Positions 11,417 to 22,073 of a stretch of DNA of 64,000 nucleotides are shown here, piece by piece. Location of the stretch: NCBI GenBank assembly GCA_030435675.1, contig CM059623.1:10132012-10196011 (forward strand), written 5' to 3'. Made by a program: the position numbers and the translations under genes. The notes below the pieces were generated by a model that made no database searches, had not been told where the DNA came from, and saw only the letters and a program-made list of their open reading frames with translations. This DNA comes from Steinernema hermaphroditum. Taxonomy: Eukaryota; Nematoda; Chromadorea; Rhabditida; Steinernematidae. The stretch's first letter is position 1; each line of letters opens with the position of its first letter.

Positions 11417-11954
11417 ATGCGTCCCGTCGTCGTGCTCGTCGCCGCCCTGGTCGTGCTCAGCGTTTCCGAAGCCCGCCCTGCTGTCAACAACGAGATTCCG
11501 TCGGAGATTGATGGCATGGAGGAGATCTGTACGTTCTGTCTTCGTATTACGAGGTGTTCAAGTCTCCGTTTCAGTCAACTTCGCAGTGAAGAAGATCGTG
11601 GACGACAATCCGGAACTCCTGCCAGCTGCCCAGAAAATGGCACGCGATATGATGGATAATCCTTTCTTCTCCAAGGTTTTCCAAGTGATCATATCGACCT
11701 ACGGCGACAAGATCGGAAAAGAAGTGCCAGAACTCGCTGGAATCCTCGAGCGGCTAATCTCTATCACCGGAGAAGAAGAGGGTGGTGATGACGCGAACAG
11801 CCCATCGATGAATGACACCAATACACCGTCAGAAGATTTTGAAAGCACTAAGAATAACGACAGCGAAAAACCTACGGCTACATCGATCAAGCGCGTTCCT
11901 AGCCCAAACGTTACCGTAGAAGTGAACCGTTACGACGTTGCGACGCCCGTTTAA
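11417..11954 (+). CDS. Secreted acidic protein, unknown family
   Basis: Exons 11417-11528 and 11575-11954 (46-bp intron, phase 1) give 163 residues. A signal peptide is clear (MRPVVVLVAALVVLSVSEA). A helical segment of about 70 residues follows (NPELLPAAQKMARDMM, then a region ending LAGILERLIS). The tail is a Ser/Thr/Asp/Glu-rich low-complexity stretch with possible N-glycosylation sites (NDTN, NVTV). A TATA-like CATAAAAG is about 65 bp upstream (near 11351) and AATAAA lies near 12050. No domain is recognised; the helical core loosely recalls FAR-type secreted proteins but lacks their signature. Confidence 0.75.
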
Positions 11955-12700
11955 GTCACCGAAGTATTATGCATTCAAAATCCCGAGAAGGCTTTCATCT
12001 ATTATGTATAGCAGTTATTTTTTTTTATTTCAAGTTAATTATTTCAAGTAAATAAACAAGTCAGTTTTATGAAACTCTTGGATTGGAGCGTGCAGATTTA
12101 CCAACAGATATGCGAACTTCCAAGGAAATTCTGTTTTGCACCACCTTCACAGTCCTGGGTTTGTCCGGTGACATTCTTCGATTTAGCGATTGTCGATTTG
12201 AAAAAAAGATTCCCATAAAGCGATAAACTCTTGTATATCGTAAATGCCGACTTTTCGGACACGTTGATAAGTGAACGCACCAAATATTAATCCGGCGACC
12301 ATGTGATTTCCCTTGGTACATTTATTTGTTATCAAACTTTTATAGATGCGGAAGTGGAGACTCCGTTCTGGTTCTGCAAGAGCATGCACATATGAGTCGA
12401 GGATCGTAGATCATTCAGATCACATACTAAAGCTTTTATTTATGCATGGAGATTATTGATCTCTTGGCATTCTCAGGAGATCAAAATCTCAACATTCCAT
12501 TGGACAGTCTCTAGAGCACTTCTGAGAAGTTAATTCGCTAAGTTATAGGAACGTACCAAGGACTTTCAAGGACTTCCATTGTCACACAGCAAAGTGCAAA
12601 GCTCTAAAAGCAAGGCACTTGATACATTGAGTCAATGAAAGGGCGGAGAATCGACCACCGTCTCTTTTCCCAAATTATGTTTACGTTTTCCACTTTGGGG
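11955..12700. other. Intergenic stretch without a supported gene
   Basis: 3' UTR and spacer. The best minus-strand frame (12299 to 12180, starting MVAGLIFGAFTYQRVRKVG) has one short hydrophobic segment but no recognisable family, so it is left uncalled. Confidence 0.45.
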
Positions 12701-12710
12701 ATATAAAAGA
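12701..12710 (+). promoter_or_regulatory. TATA box of the YP-rich peptide gene
   Basis: ATATAAAAGA lies about 65 bp before the ATG at 12772. It sits at the position expected for a strongly expressed secreted peptide gene and resembles the boxes upstream of other secreted genes in this window. Confidence 0.6.
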
Positions 12711-12771
12711 CACAGTGCGACGAATGGAACCATCAGTTCACAGATTCGCGCCTTTAGAAAAATTTTGGACT

Positions 12772-13041
12772 ATGCACTCATCCGTTCAGTTCTTCCTCCT
12801 TCTGATCTTTCTCGCCGTTGTGCAAAGAGGCATCTGCCAGTACCCCTACAACTATAAGCCAGAGTCCGGGACGAGTCAAGTGGTGAACGGAGTGATGGAC
12901 GGCATCGACATGGTTCTGCTGCGGTTCATCGACACGGCCCGGAAAAGCACCTTATCCCTCCAGAACTGGGGAGAGCAGATCGGCTTCCTCCCGCCACACA
13001 GACTGCAGCCCTACTTCTACTCTTACTACAGAAGAAAGTAA
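12772..13041 (+). CDS. Small secreted YP-rich peptide, copy A
   Basis: Single exon, 89 residues. Signal peptide MHSSVQFFLLLIFLAVVQ with likely cleavage after GICQ. The mature part begins YPYNYKPESGTSQVV, continues through NGVMDGIDMVLL and TARKSTLSLQNWGEQIG, and ends in a Tyr-rich YFYSYYRRK tail. I recognise no known family. From base 12809 to 13039 it is identical to the gene at 17604-17873, while the start of the signal peptide and the 5' flank differ. The gene is convergent with the related gene at 13079-13330, only 37 bp between stops. Short length, TATA box and lack of introns suggest an abundant secreted product; the function is unknown. Confidence 0.8.
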   Translation: MHSSVQFFLLLIFLAVVQRGICQYPYNYKPESGTSQVVNGVMDGIDMVLLRFIDTARKSTLSLQNWGEQIGFLPPHRLQPYFYSYYRRK

Positions 13042-13078
13042 CTTTTATTAATTTGTATATAGTGTACATAAACGCGGA

Positions 13079-13330
13079 TTATTTCTTATACGAAAAAATA
13101 TTAATCCTGGGCAGTATCCCGATCTGTTGGCCCCAGTCCTTGAGTCCGAGAGATCCTCTTCGGGCAGTGTCGATGACTCCGAGAACGACTCTGTCGAATC
13201 CGTTCATTATTCCGTTGACTATTTGATTGGAAGGCGTTTGGGCGTAATATGGATACGGGTAGGGATAGCGATATTGGCTGTGGACGGAGGACGCCAAAAA
13301 TAGAAGAACGAGCGTGGTGGGGCGAAGCAT
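13079..13330 (-). CDS. Small secreted YP-rich peptide, divergent paralogue
   Basis: Single exon, 83 residues from the ATG at 13330 (MLRPTTLVLLFLASSVHSQ, a signal peptide). An in-frame ATG at 13348 would add six residues and weaken the signal peptide. The mature part, YRYPYPYPYYAQTPSNQIV then NGIMNGFDRVVL and TARRGSLGLKDWGQQIGILPR, aligns along its length with copies A and B. Shared positions include the N-G-x-M-x-G-x-D, IDTAR and W-G-x-Q-I-G motifs. It ends NIFSYKK instead of a Tyr-rich tail. It converges tail-to-tail with copy A, consistent with local inverted duplication. Confidence 0.75.
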   Translation of the reverse strand: MLRPTTLVLLFLASSVHSQYRYPYPYPYYAQTPSNQIVNGIMNGFDRVVLGVIDTARRGSLGLKDWGQQIGILPRINIFSYKK

Positions 13331-13670
13331 ATTTTGAAGAGAGTACACTTTCGACGGGAATTTGAAAGAGCGCGTTCAAAAGAGGCTTATGAGGGACGAG
13401 GGGTGTGGATTCTCAAAATAGAATGTTCTATTGTATCCTTGGAACGTATTAGTTTTTGACTTTAGCGATGTCCGATCGTTGGATTCTTTAATCCGGCAAG
13501 TGCTTCGAGGCGAGAAGGTCGATATTTCATCAAGAAGGTCTTGAGGCACATGATGTAACGTGTCGGTTTGCAAAGACAGTGGACGGAAAACAGCAAATAT
13601 CGCTGTACTGCTTTTTTCGCGTCCAAGGCTATCCTCAAACAATGTAGCAGGTGGATAAACAGAAGTCCTC

Positions 13671-13680
13671 TGTATAAAAC
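13671..13680 (+). promoter_or_regulatory. TATA box of the 62-residue peptide gene
   Basis: TGTATAAAAC lies about 45 bp before the ATG at 13718. Confidence 0.55.
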
Positions 13681-13717
13681 CGTTGAGTCACCTCTCATCA
13701 TCGACTCTTTTGTGATC

Positions 13718-13906
13718 ATGCATCGTGTTGTCTTCCTCGTCGCTCTGTGCCTCCTTGTCTCTCAAATCGCCGCGTTTCCCTGGCTGAACGGCGGCGACAA
13801 CGCCACTCAGCCACTGGCCAAGGACGGCAACGCCACCTTCTTGAACATTCCTGGGGACAAGTCCAACGGCTCTTCCGGACTCTTCAGTTGGTTCCGTTTT
13901 TGGTGA
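13718..13906 (+). CDS. Small secreted peptide with N-glycosylation sites
   Basis: Single exon, 62 residues. MHRVVFLVALCLLVSQIAA is a good signal peptide. The short mature part starts FPWLNGGDNATQPL, has three candidate N-glycosylation sequons (NAT, NAT, NGS) and ends aromatic: LFSWFRFW. It has no cysteines. AATAAA follows at about 13931. The open frame extends 150 bp upstream, but the TATA box at 13671 and the signal peptide favour this ATG. It may be a neuropeptide-like or surface-active peptide; I cannot name a family. Confidence 0.65.
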   Translation: MHRVVFLVALCLLVSQIAAFPWLNGGDNATQPLAKDGNATFLNIPGDKSNGSSGLFSWFRFW

Positions 13907-13973
13907 AAGAAGCATCGCTGTATGATGGGAAAATAAATATATTTCTTTAAAATGAGGGACAGTAGAAGTGAGG

Positions 13974-14968
13974 TTACAATCTGGCTTGAACACCCCCAGC
14001 GATGAGCATCGTTTCGCCGGTGATATAACTAGCGTCGTCGGAGGCCAAGAAGGCCACTGCTCCGGCACATTCCTCGGGGCTTCCGATTCGTCCCATGGCG
14101 GAGTCGGCCGTGATCTGCGCCTCCGCGTCGCTCGATCCACTCCAAAGCTTAAGAAAGCTCCTTTCATGGATAAAACGCGGTCCCGCTTACGACTTCGCTC
14201 ATCTTTGTTTTGATGACTCCGGGAGCGATTCCATTAACGCGGATATTCCGAGGGGCGCAGGAATTAGCCAAAGCCTTGACGAGAGCGACCACGGTGGTTT
14301 TAGTGACACCATAAGCTGCGATTCCCTAGAAAAGCGACCATGAGTGGACAGAGACAATCGAGATTACCGGTGGTGATTTGTAGGCAGAATAGGACGAGTT
14401 GAAAATGATGTTTCCTCCGCTAAATGACAAGAGTGACTCATAAGATTCATCTCGGTGCCTCACCCATTCTTCTCCATGTGAGGAACGACCAATTTGGACA
14501 GCAAGAAGTTGGCCTTCACGTTAATGTCGAAGAGTTTGTCCCAAACGGTCTCGGTGACGTCCAATATATCGCCAAAGTCGGGATTGATGCCGGCGTTGTT
14601 GACGAGGATGTCGATCTTTCCAAACTTCTCGAGCGTCTAATGCACTGTTAGGGTGTGGAAGTGAACCCTATGAACCCACGAATTTCACAAGCCTTTCCCG
14701 ATGTTCGGCATTCCCCACATGACACACGATCCCTTCCACTTTCTCGGCTCCGCTCCTCTTAAGCTCCTCGACGGCTTGCTTGACGTTCGCTTCCTTCCGG
14801 CTGCTGATGACAACAGCGGCGCCTTCGTGGCCAAGCCGCTCAGCGATGGCAAGGCCGATTCTGAGAAAAGCTCTAAGAAGATGTAAACAGGATGACAAAC
14901 CCAGCGGTGGCAGCCGTGACGATGGCGACTTTGCCTTCGAGGCGACGGCACTTGTATTTTCCGGACAT
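13974..14968 (-). CDS. dhrs-4: DHRS4-like short-chain dehydrogenase/reductase
   Basis: NADP(H)-dependent SDR that reduces carbonyls and retinal-type substrates, usually in peroxisomes. Exons 14968-14901, 14860-14680, 14636-14464, 14419-14368, 14325-14191 and 14147-13974 give 260 residues. The nucleotide-binding motif is T-A-A-T-A-G-I-G (residues 18-25), then NNAG (96-99), catalytic Ser150, Tyr163 and Lys167 (YGVTK), and [14 protein letters not shown]. The C-terminal motif ASYITGETM is typical of DHRS4. It ends ARL, a variant of the SRL peroxisomal signal seen in the human protein. Intron 5 (14148-14190) ends in TTAAG; joining there gives SEVLW, which aligns with SRMLW of the mammalian enzyme. 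Confidence 0.9.
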
Positions 14969-15244
14969 GGCTTGGTTGTGGAGAAAAGCAGAAGAGCAGG
15001 GGAACTCTCAAATAGGCATAGGTCTGTTGTGACACAACAATTGTAGCGGAGTACAAACTACACAACAGTGTATCTTGACGGCGATCGATCGCCCTTGCAA
15101 ACAGATGACCTTAGAAGCTGTAATTAGCTCTCTTTTAGTATCCTTGTAAAGCCATAAATTTATTTTAGATCTCAATATTTCCAATTAACTACGAGGACGA
15201 CGAAGTATGCACATGACAGCTCATTAAGCACCCACAAAAATTCA

Positions 15245-15929
15245 TTAAAACGGCATTCTATTCCCAACCACTGGCACCACCTTCTCCTGCTTGACAGGAA
15301 GTCGACCCACTTCTTCTGGCCCAGAAAAGCGCATAAGCCAGGCGAAGACCCTCTGGAAGTTAGGGAACTGCTCCACAACGGCGAGTTTGTCACTGCCGGA
15401 AAGATTCCTGTATCCTTCTTTGAGAGTTCTCATGCACTGTCGACGAGCGTCGCATTCGAATTTCGGCTTCAAGACGTTTGTGATGTTCAGCTGCAAAGCA
15501 ATTTGACTTTTTTTTGCGAAAGCCTCTTCTTACCGATTTGATGAAGTTCTGCGCATTCTCCGGGAGTGCAGAGATCTTCGCAGCAAGCTCTTGTTCAAGT
15601 GCGATCTTCTTTTCCAGCAAAGAAGGCGAGTTTTCTTGAATAAAGCCATTGATTTCCTCGTCACTCAATTCGGTTTCGTTGAGATGAGCGCGGAAGAGTT
15701 CCCTCTTCACCTCGCGGAACGTGTGCAATTCGTCCTTGGTCATCTAAAGCCTCATGGACGTCTAGGGCACGACAATATCAGCTCTTACATTATGGTAGAA
15801 CTCGATGACTTCGAGGGGAACCAGATTCTTGAACACATCAGAATATCTCCTGAATTTGATCCTGCTGAAGGACTGACACTCGCCGAGAGAAAGGGCGACG
15901 ATGAGCAGCACACAAAAGAGGAACTTCAT
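15245..15929 (-). CDS. FAR-type fatty-acid/retinol-binding secreted protein
   Basis: Exons 15929-15789, 15743-15534 and 15490-15245 give 198 residues, the usual FAR size. FAR proteins (Gp-FAR-1 family) are small helical lipid carriers secreted by nematodes that bind fatty acids and retinoids. The signal peptide is MKFLFCVLLIVALSLGEC. The family opening is clear: NLVPLEVIEFYHNMTKDELH, then paired amphipathic helices with SPSLLEKK and KISALPENAQNFIKS. The last exon has two cysteines (FECDARRQCM) and a helical tail. A TATA box (GTATAAAACC on the minus strand) lies near 15967-15976. It is one of four intact FAR genes in the window. Confidence 0.85.
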
Positions 15930-16658
15930 GGTTTGACTCCGTTAATTCAGTGGCGATCCTCTTTTGGTTTTATACTCTCCGCCAAACAATGGTTTGACGT
16001 GTGAGTCACTCGGATTGCGATCGCTTTTTTCGATTAGTCTTGCATCGGTCGCATGTTGCTCTGTTTGGTCAGTTCTGTTTGACGCCACTGTGACCTCATA
16101 AGTGCATGCCTTGAGCTGTTACATTGAGCAGCTGCTGGAATCACGTGAATGAGCGAATCGTATAGACGATGAAAAGGATCGTTTTTCCAGTGCCGCTTTG
16201 TTGTCAAGATATCTGGTTTCATAATGGCCGAAGACTGAAAAAGGAGCCGTGGAAATGTGCTCCACGGCTATGTGTGCATGACAATTTTAAAAAACGTCAT
16301 CTCTTGGCCGATAAACAAGCGTATGCTTTTTTTAGAACGCGGCGCCTTAGATCAGTCAGAATTCTATCTGGTCAGGGGATCATGTCACGATCAAACGACT
16401 CTCATGATCAATTTAGCCTTTCATGGTGAGTGCAACAGATTTATGGAGTTTTCGATTTTTATGTGCTTTTTAAGTGCGCATCGTTGAAAGATGGAAGATG
16501 AATTATATGAAATTCACTATCGATGTGAGAAAATTACACGTATTTCAAAGTTTGTGGGTCACAGGTGCTGCATTTCCTAATGTTTAATGTATCGCTGGAT
16601 TTTGTATTTATTTTAATAGGTGAATAGCAAACAAGTTTGACCGTCATATGAAGTGAGA
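15930..16658. other. Intergenic stretch without a supported gene
   Basis: Upstream region of the FAR gene and 3' flank of the RING-TM gene. Short frames only; no repeats or RNA genes noticed. Confidence 0.45.
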
Positions 16659-17261
16659 TCACTTTCTTCTGCGCTTCGGCTCGTTAGTTTTTTTCGGTGT
16701 CTCCTTCTCTCCGGATTGAGAAGCCCCGTAGGCAATCATTCCCACAACTCCCAAGGCAACGGCTCCTCCAATCAACCATCCAATCCCGTCACCTGGAGCT
16801 TCTGCAGGTGTAGGAGCAGGGCGATATTCAGATTCGCGGCTGTTATGCTAAATGAAATGTTGAACGGAAAGGATTGACTGGCCGTCTTACCGCGTTTTGG
16901 CTACTTCGAACGCTGGCCATTTGCAACTCCCTTTTCCTTCGTGAAATTTCCTCGAGTCTTTCTCCTATCTCGTAGTTTCGGAGTTCAAAGATCGACTCGT
17001 TTTGACAGGAAGGACAACGGATCCCATTCCAACGTGACTCTCTCCGACGGTGCTGCAAGATCCGAAAGCAATGGTCGCAAAAGCTATCCCCACAGCTCAG
17101 TCTCATGGGTGTTTCTTGGAATCTTCTTTGACACCCGCGACAATTCAGCGTATCGTCCTCCAGCTGTTCGCTTACCTATGTCCACATCATGAGCACAAAG
17201 CTTTATGAATGTGACTTACTTGACTCCAGTTCCTTTGTTGATAGTAGTAGTTATCGCTCAT
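16659..17261 (-). CDS. RING-finger protein with C-terminal transmembrane anchor
   Basis: Exons 17261-17220, 17175-16891 and 16847-16659 give 171 residues. The RING has spacing C26-x2-C29-x12-C42-x-D44-x2-C47-x2-C50-x17-C68-x2-C71, with aspartate where a canonical C3HC4 RING has histidine. A charged helical segment (ERLEEISRRKRELQM) follows, then one hydrophobic segment (GIGWLIGGAVALGVVGMIAYG) and a basic tail ending PKRRRK. This suggests a tail-anchored E3 ubiquitin ligase of an internal membrane; the activity is inferred. The gene at 20511-21176 has the same layout and is a likely paralogue. Confidence 0.8.
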
Positions 17262-17603
17262 TTTCTTCGACTCTGAAGGGAATCAAATTCTAATTTTCTT
17301 TGAACAGTTCAGTGGTGAATCTGGGTGAAACGTATAAGTATTTGCGAAAACGAGAGCTAAAGAACAGAAATCGATAAAAATAGACGCTTCGACTTTAACA
17401 CCTTCAGCCGTGCAATCGGCGGTTGTCATTCGTTTGCTGAGGAAATAACAGTTGGGCGGTTGGCACACAATACCTTATCGAAGGATTGTTTATCAAAGAA
17501 TGGATCAAAGGGCTCGCGAGTGAATGCGTTCACAGTCCTGTTATACAGTTAATGGCCGAAACGATATTTATCTACAAGTTTCTATGCAAGAAGCGCACAA
17601 AAA

Positions 17604-17873
17604 TCACTTTCTTCTGTAGTAAGAGTAGAAGTAGGGCTGCAGTCTGTGTGGCGGGAGGAAGCCGATCTGCTCTCCCCAGTTCTGGAGGGATAAGGTGCTT
17701 TTCCGGGCCGTGTCGATGAACCGCAGCAGAACCATGTCGATGCCGTCCATCACTCCGTTCACCACTTGACTCGTCCCGGACTCTGGCTTATAGTTGTAGG
17801 GGTACTGGCAGATGCCTCTTTGCACAACGGCGAGAAGGACGACAATAAATGAAACACTTCTGGACGACAGCAT
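17604..17873 (-). CDS. Small secreted YP-rich peptide, copy B
   Basis: Single exon, 89 residues, TGA stop. The signal peptide starts MLSSRSVSFIVVL, unlike copy A, and then joins AVVQRGICQ and an identical mature peptide. Bases 17606-17836 match 12809-13039 without a difference, including third-codon positions, and identity ends inside the stop codon (TGA here, TAA in copy A). A TATA box (TATAAAAGCG, minus strand, 17921-17930) lies about 50 bp upstream. Distinct promoters and leaders with an identical mature product suggest recent gene conversion or strong amplification. Function unknown. Confidence 0.8.
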   Translation of the reverse strand: MLSSRSVSFIVVLLAVVQRGICQYPYNYKPESGTSQVVNGVMDGIDMVLLRFIDTARKSTLSLQNWGEQIGFLPPHRLQPYFYSYYRRK

Positions 17874-19094
17874 GATACAAAGTTGACTGACTCGTTTTGC
17901 CGATTCCTATTTCAGGCCATCGCTTTTATATTCATTCCAAATCGAGAGTGTAAACAGATTTTCGAAGTGTGGTCACACGTACATACGTCGTCGTTTTTGA
18001 TCGTACAAAGCTTTAGTCGCCATTTCGGGCGAAAGGAACTTGAATGTTGACCTTTTCAGAAAGGGAAAGTACTTCAAGTGCTAGATTTAGCATAAATCAA
18101 AAGACTGATACGGATGCAAATTTGAATGTTGGAGCGGATTCGGAGATCGACGATCTCAGTGATGAAAACACTCCGTCGGACGATCTACAATCCATCAGAT
18201 CAAGGGTCTTTGTAGTTCTTTTTTGAAATGTGAAAAAGCTGAGGAACAATTCTTGAGCAAATGGCAAACTGCAAACGGCGGGTGAAAATTAGCTCACATT
18301 TTTCTCCGTAAGGGTTAACTGAAAACAAGCTGTGACAGAGAGCAAAGATAGAGCAAAGCAGAAATATTGTCCCTCCCGAGCGAGGCATTCTTTCCCTTGG
18401 AAGTGAATAATGACTTCCTATTGTGCTTTCGCTTTGATCCTGTTGAGAATGGACACGCTGGTAGTCTATGTGCATTGTTTGTTATTCGAGACTGTCGCCA
18501 ATTTCGCTTCTTTTGCACTTTTTCAAAGTGTTATTAGTTGAGCCAAGAGACTGAACACAAGGTTGCCATTAGATGAAACAACGCATTGTTTTGAAGCAAC
18601 ATAACACATTGAAGCGATGTTCCATATCCTCTTACCATTAAATTCACTTGTTATACGTAGGTCAGCAATTTACGCGGATATATTTCCATGGGCTTTCGTC
18701 GGAAATCGTTCTCGGAAATCGCCATCCGAGCGGATAAAGCTTATGAAAGACGTGCGAAGCGAGAAGCCGACCCATCTCAAAGCCTCTTATCTCGGATTTC
18801 TCATAAGGACCCTTCTCATGACGTTGTTTATTCCTCGCTCGCGAAGTTGATTTTTAGACTTTCTACCTCAAAGGGGCGGAAGCCTCGATAAAAGCCGTCC
18901 GAAAGGGAGAGGGACGTTCCCTCCCATATCGCGCTCGCTTACTTAGCTACGTGCCAGTCGGCCTTCTTCTCCCATCCCTCTCGTCGTTTTCCTCGGGACC
19001 ATCTCGTTTTTCTTCACAGTTGACGCATATCGAATATCGCTCATCGCCTTCGGCCTCGTCTAACTAAGGTCCTTTTCAAGATATCTTTTCAGAG
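17874..19094. other. Intergenic stretch without a confirmed gene
   Basis: Contains the copy B promoter. A minus-strand frame from about 18388 (MPRSGGTIFLLCSIFALCHS) looks like a signal peptide but has no supported continuation. Just before the next gene, CTTTTCAG (19086-19093) abuts its ATG. Confidence 0.4.
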
Positions 19095-19708
19095 ATGATG
19101 TTAGCCGTGAACGTGTTCTTCTCTTTGCTGATTCTCACTGCTGCTTCTCTGGAATCCTTTGACGAGTCCAAGGACGGATCGGACGAGGAAGATCGCCGAA
19201 TCGTGGACCTGCTCCGTCGTGTCGTCCAGGAGAATCAGGACTATTTCAAAATGTCTAAGTATATCTATAAGCTGCAGGCCGAACGCTCGCCGGACCCGAA
19301 GTTGAGGGAGCTCGGAAGGAATCTCATGCGGCTCTACGCCCACTACCCGGAGAATCTGAAGGACGCGACCTATGCCACTCAAGTTACCAACATGATGGAG
19401 AAGGGGCTGCTCAGCCCTGCGGAGGCCAAGGAGCAACTCCTCGAGAACGTTCCCTTCCTCAAGGACTTCATTGACCGTAAGTGTTTTATATTTACAAACA
19501 AACTATTCCCTGTTTAAAACAACGTTTACCTCTCGCTTTAGGCCCCGACATCACCGCCATCCTCAAGACCTACCCGACCACACCTCTCAGCGAACTCTTC
19601 TGGCATCCGATGCGCGACGCTCACTTCTACTGGTTCGAAGAGGTGAAAAAGAAGATGGCGAAGAAGTACGGCATCCATCTTCCCTTTCCCCAGTCTAAGG
19701 CGCTCTAA
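19095..19708 (+). CDS. Secreted helical protein, unknown family
   Basis: Exons 19095-19476 and 19542-19708 (65-bp intron, phase 1) give 182 residues. The signal peptide is MMLAVNVFFSLLILTAAS. An acidic stretch (SFDESKDGSDEEDRR) follows, then mostly helical sequence with charged repeats and no cysteines, ending HLPFPQSKAL. TTTTCAG lies two bases upstream of the first ATG, so the message is probably trans-spliced there. A polyadenylation signal (AATAAATAAA) is near 19891. It resembles helix-rich nematode secreted proteins in size and layout but I cannot assign it to FAR or SXP/RAL-2. Confidence 0.75.
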
Positions 19709-20510
19709 GGCTCCGTCCTTCCCTGCAACTTTTGTACTTCTAGTACTTCATGTATTATTGTTCCTCTCCTCCTCTCCGCCCGAATTCTGTCCTCTTTTTT
19801 CGCAGCGAGCATCTTCTCTTAATCCTCAACAATGTTGTCGCAATTAGTGTTTCTTTGTTGTATTTATGATGTAGTGATTTTGCAGGCATAGAATAATAAA
19901 TAAATTTCCCTTAATGTTCTCTGAGTCCTCGGGTGGTTAACATAGATAAGGTTTTCAGAAAGAAAACAAATGATGGTTGCTAAACTTTGATGTCAATCAA
20001 TGAAGATATAAACTGGCTTTCACGATTTTCAAGAGCTATGATATGGGAGTTTGTTGTGGCCACCTGATAGGTGATATCCGTTTGACTGCAGACCGGACCG
20101 AATGCTGCGTGGACACTCGGTCTCCGCAGACGAGGGAACAATACAAATGATTAATCATGCGGCAAGGCCGATTACAGAACTGTCAAAAGTTGAATTGTAC
20201 AAATTGAATAGTATACTCGAAAGAAGCCAAGCATCAAAACAACTTAGAACACAGAAGATCGAAATGGTCGTTGTGAATTTTAAGGAAAAAAAACTAAATT
20301 TACTTCATGTTTTAAGACGGTCCGTGCTTTGCAAATGACCTTAATTGCATGCTCTGTTTCATAAACAAATAATCCCGCGACATCTATATACATGTTTATA
20401 CTAATATTTCGTATACACTGGATTAGCCGATTTACGGTACAGCCGTAAAGGCTAGATAGCAATTCAACCCAGATGAAGACTCGTATCAAAGCACGACATA
20501 AGTGAGGTTT

Positions 20511-21176
20511 TCAATCGTTCCTATTGCGGCGCTTGTTCGATCCACTCGAAAGCGCCCATACTAGGCCAACTCCGATAGCTCCGACAACGGCTCCAATCGC
20601 TCCAGTCACCCAAGGACTCGTCTCTTCCTCTTTCTGCATCGATCGAAGGTGACTGTTCTCCTCTCGTAGCTGCTCATTCTGAAAAGCATTCCGCTTAGAA
20701 ATACTTTAGGAATGTCCCACCTTGAATTTCAAATTCTGGGCGGCTTGGCTAGGCGACAGTCGCTCTACATGGCTATCGGTAGAGTCAACGATTTGGCCGA
20801 CAGCGTAGTTCTTGGCAGCGCCCGAGCATTCTTGACGGCACATAGGACAGCGGACCACCTAAACAAAGCCGTTTAGTTGTCGCCATCATTCGATAGAAGA
20901 TACTCTGGTAACGCGGATTTCTGTCAACTTCGTCATACATCTCTGGCAGAAGCTGTGGCCACAGGCGAGCATCACCGGAGAGTCTCGGAAGAACTCGAAG
21001 CACGTCGGACATTTCAGCGCATCGGCTCTGACGACCACTGTGTCGGGCTCGTCGATCTCCTCGTGATATTCTTGATGCTAAAGTGCATTCATAAACGGTC
21101 GTTGAGTCACTAAGCTCACCACATGACCTCGGGAAACGGTGTGCGAGTAGGGATTAATATTCTTGTTTTCGGACAT
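20511..21176 (-). CDS. RING-finger protein with C-terminal transmembrane anchor (canonical C3HC4)
   Basis: Exons 21176-21120, 21077-20904, 20858-20721 and 20678-20511 give 178 residues. The RING is C42-x2-C45-x12-C58-x-H60-x2-C63-x2-C66-x14-C81-x2-C84, with the usual CGHSFC core. A helix (NLKFKNEQLREENSHLRSM) links to a hydrophobic segment (WVTGAIGAVVGAIGVGLVWAL) and a basic tail (NKRRNRND). It is probably a tail-anchored E3 ubiquitin ligase. Layout and tail match the gene at 16659-17261, which differs at the histidine ligand. Confidence 0.8.
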
Positions 21177-22073
21177 GACCGTGTTCTGAAAATAGCCGAT
21201 ATTCCTATGAAAACGGAAAAGCGATAGCGCCGTTGCGAAAACAGGACGTGCGCATTCGCTGTGACGAGCGCTTGCAATCAATATCACAAGCAGCAAACAA
21301 CTCTGCCGACCTGTGGAGGTGTGCGAAATCGGGGGAACGACGCTGTTAGGGACGGAATAGCTGATAAGAGGAGCGTATGGTGAGATAAATGAAGCTGTTT
21401 ACGTAATGGGTAAGAATGCCTTATTTCCAAAGGGGTTCATATACGATTAAATATGAAAGTACATAGGTCATTCTTGTTGTTGCAGGCATCATCTATAGTC
21501 TTTCATAGTCTTCTAGCCTTAGTCCTCTCTATCAAAATGAAAGCTTCAAAAACGTTCCATAAACAGCTGATTTTAAATCGTGGTAAACGAAAGGCGGTCC
21601 GATCTTAGAACCGGCCATTGATGAAAGACTACGCTCAACACCGACAACATAGAAAATGAATTACTGTCCACGCTGAAATTTCGAGACAGCCGATAATCGA
21701 TAAGGAGGAGTGGCGCTTTTTGGGAGAAGAATTCGAAAAACCACTACGGCTATTTAATATCGCACCGGACCACACATGAAGAAAGTCACTGCTTTTATCA
21801 AGCACTCAGCGCTGCCACTTTTGGCACATTACTAGTAGTGCTACATAGTACTATGAGTGTATTATTGGTGCAAAATATTAACGACCCTCTAGGCTAAAAT
21901 AACAATTGCATGATGGGAAATCTTTAAATGTTCCGTTGTGAGAATTGATCATTGCTCATAGCGACAAAATTGCGATCATTCTATTGCAATCGTTTATATG
22001 TTCAATAAATAAAATCTTCAACACAGAAAAGGAAGACATATTGTGCACAACAATGGAATACATAACAGAGAGA
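21177..22073. other. Intergenic stretch without a supported gene
   Basis: AT-rich, with only short open frames and no repeat noticed. Confidence 0.45.

Noticed and set aside
12180..12299. Short minus frame MVAGLIFGAFTYQRVRKVG
   Set aside because: One weak hydrophobic segment, no start context or family. Possible but not supportable.
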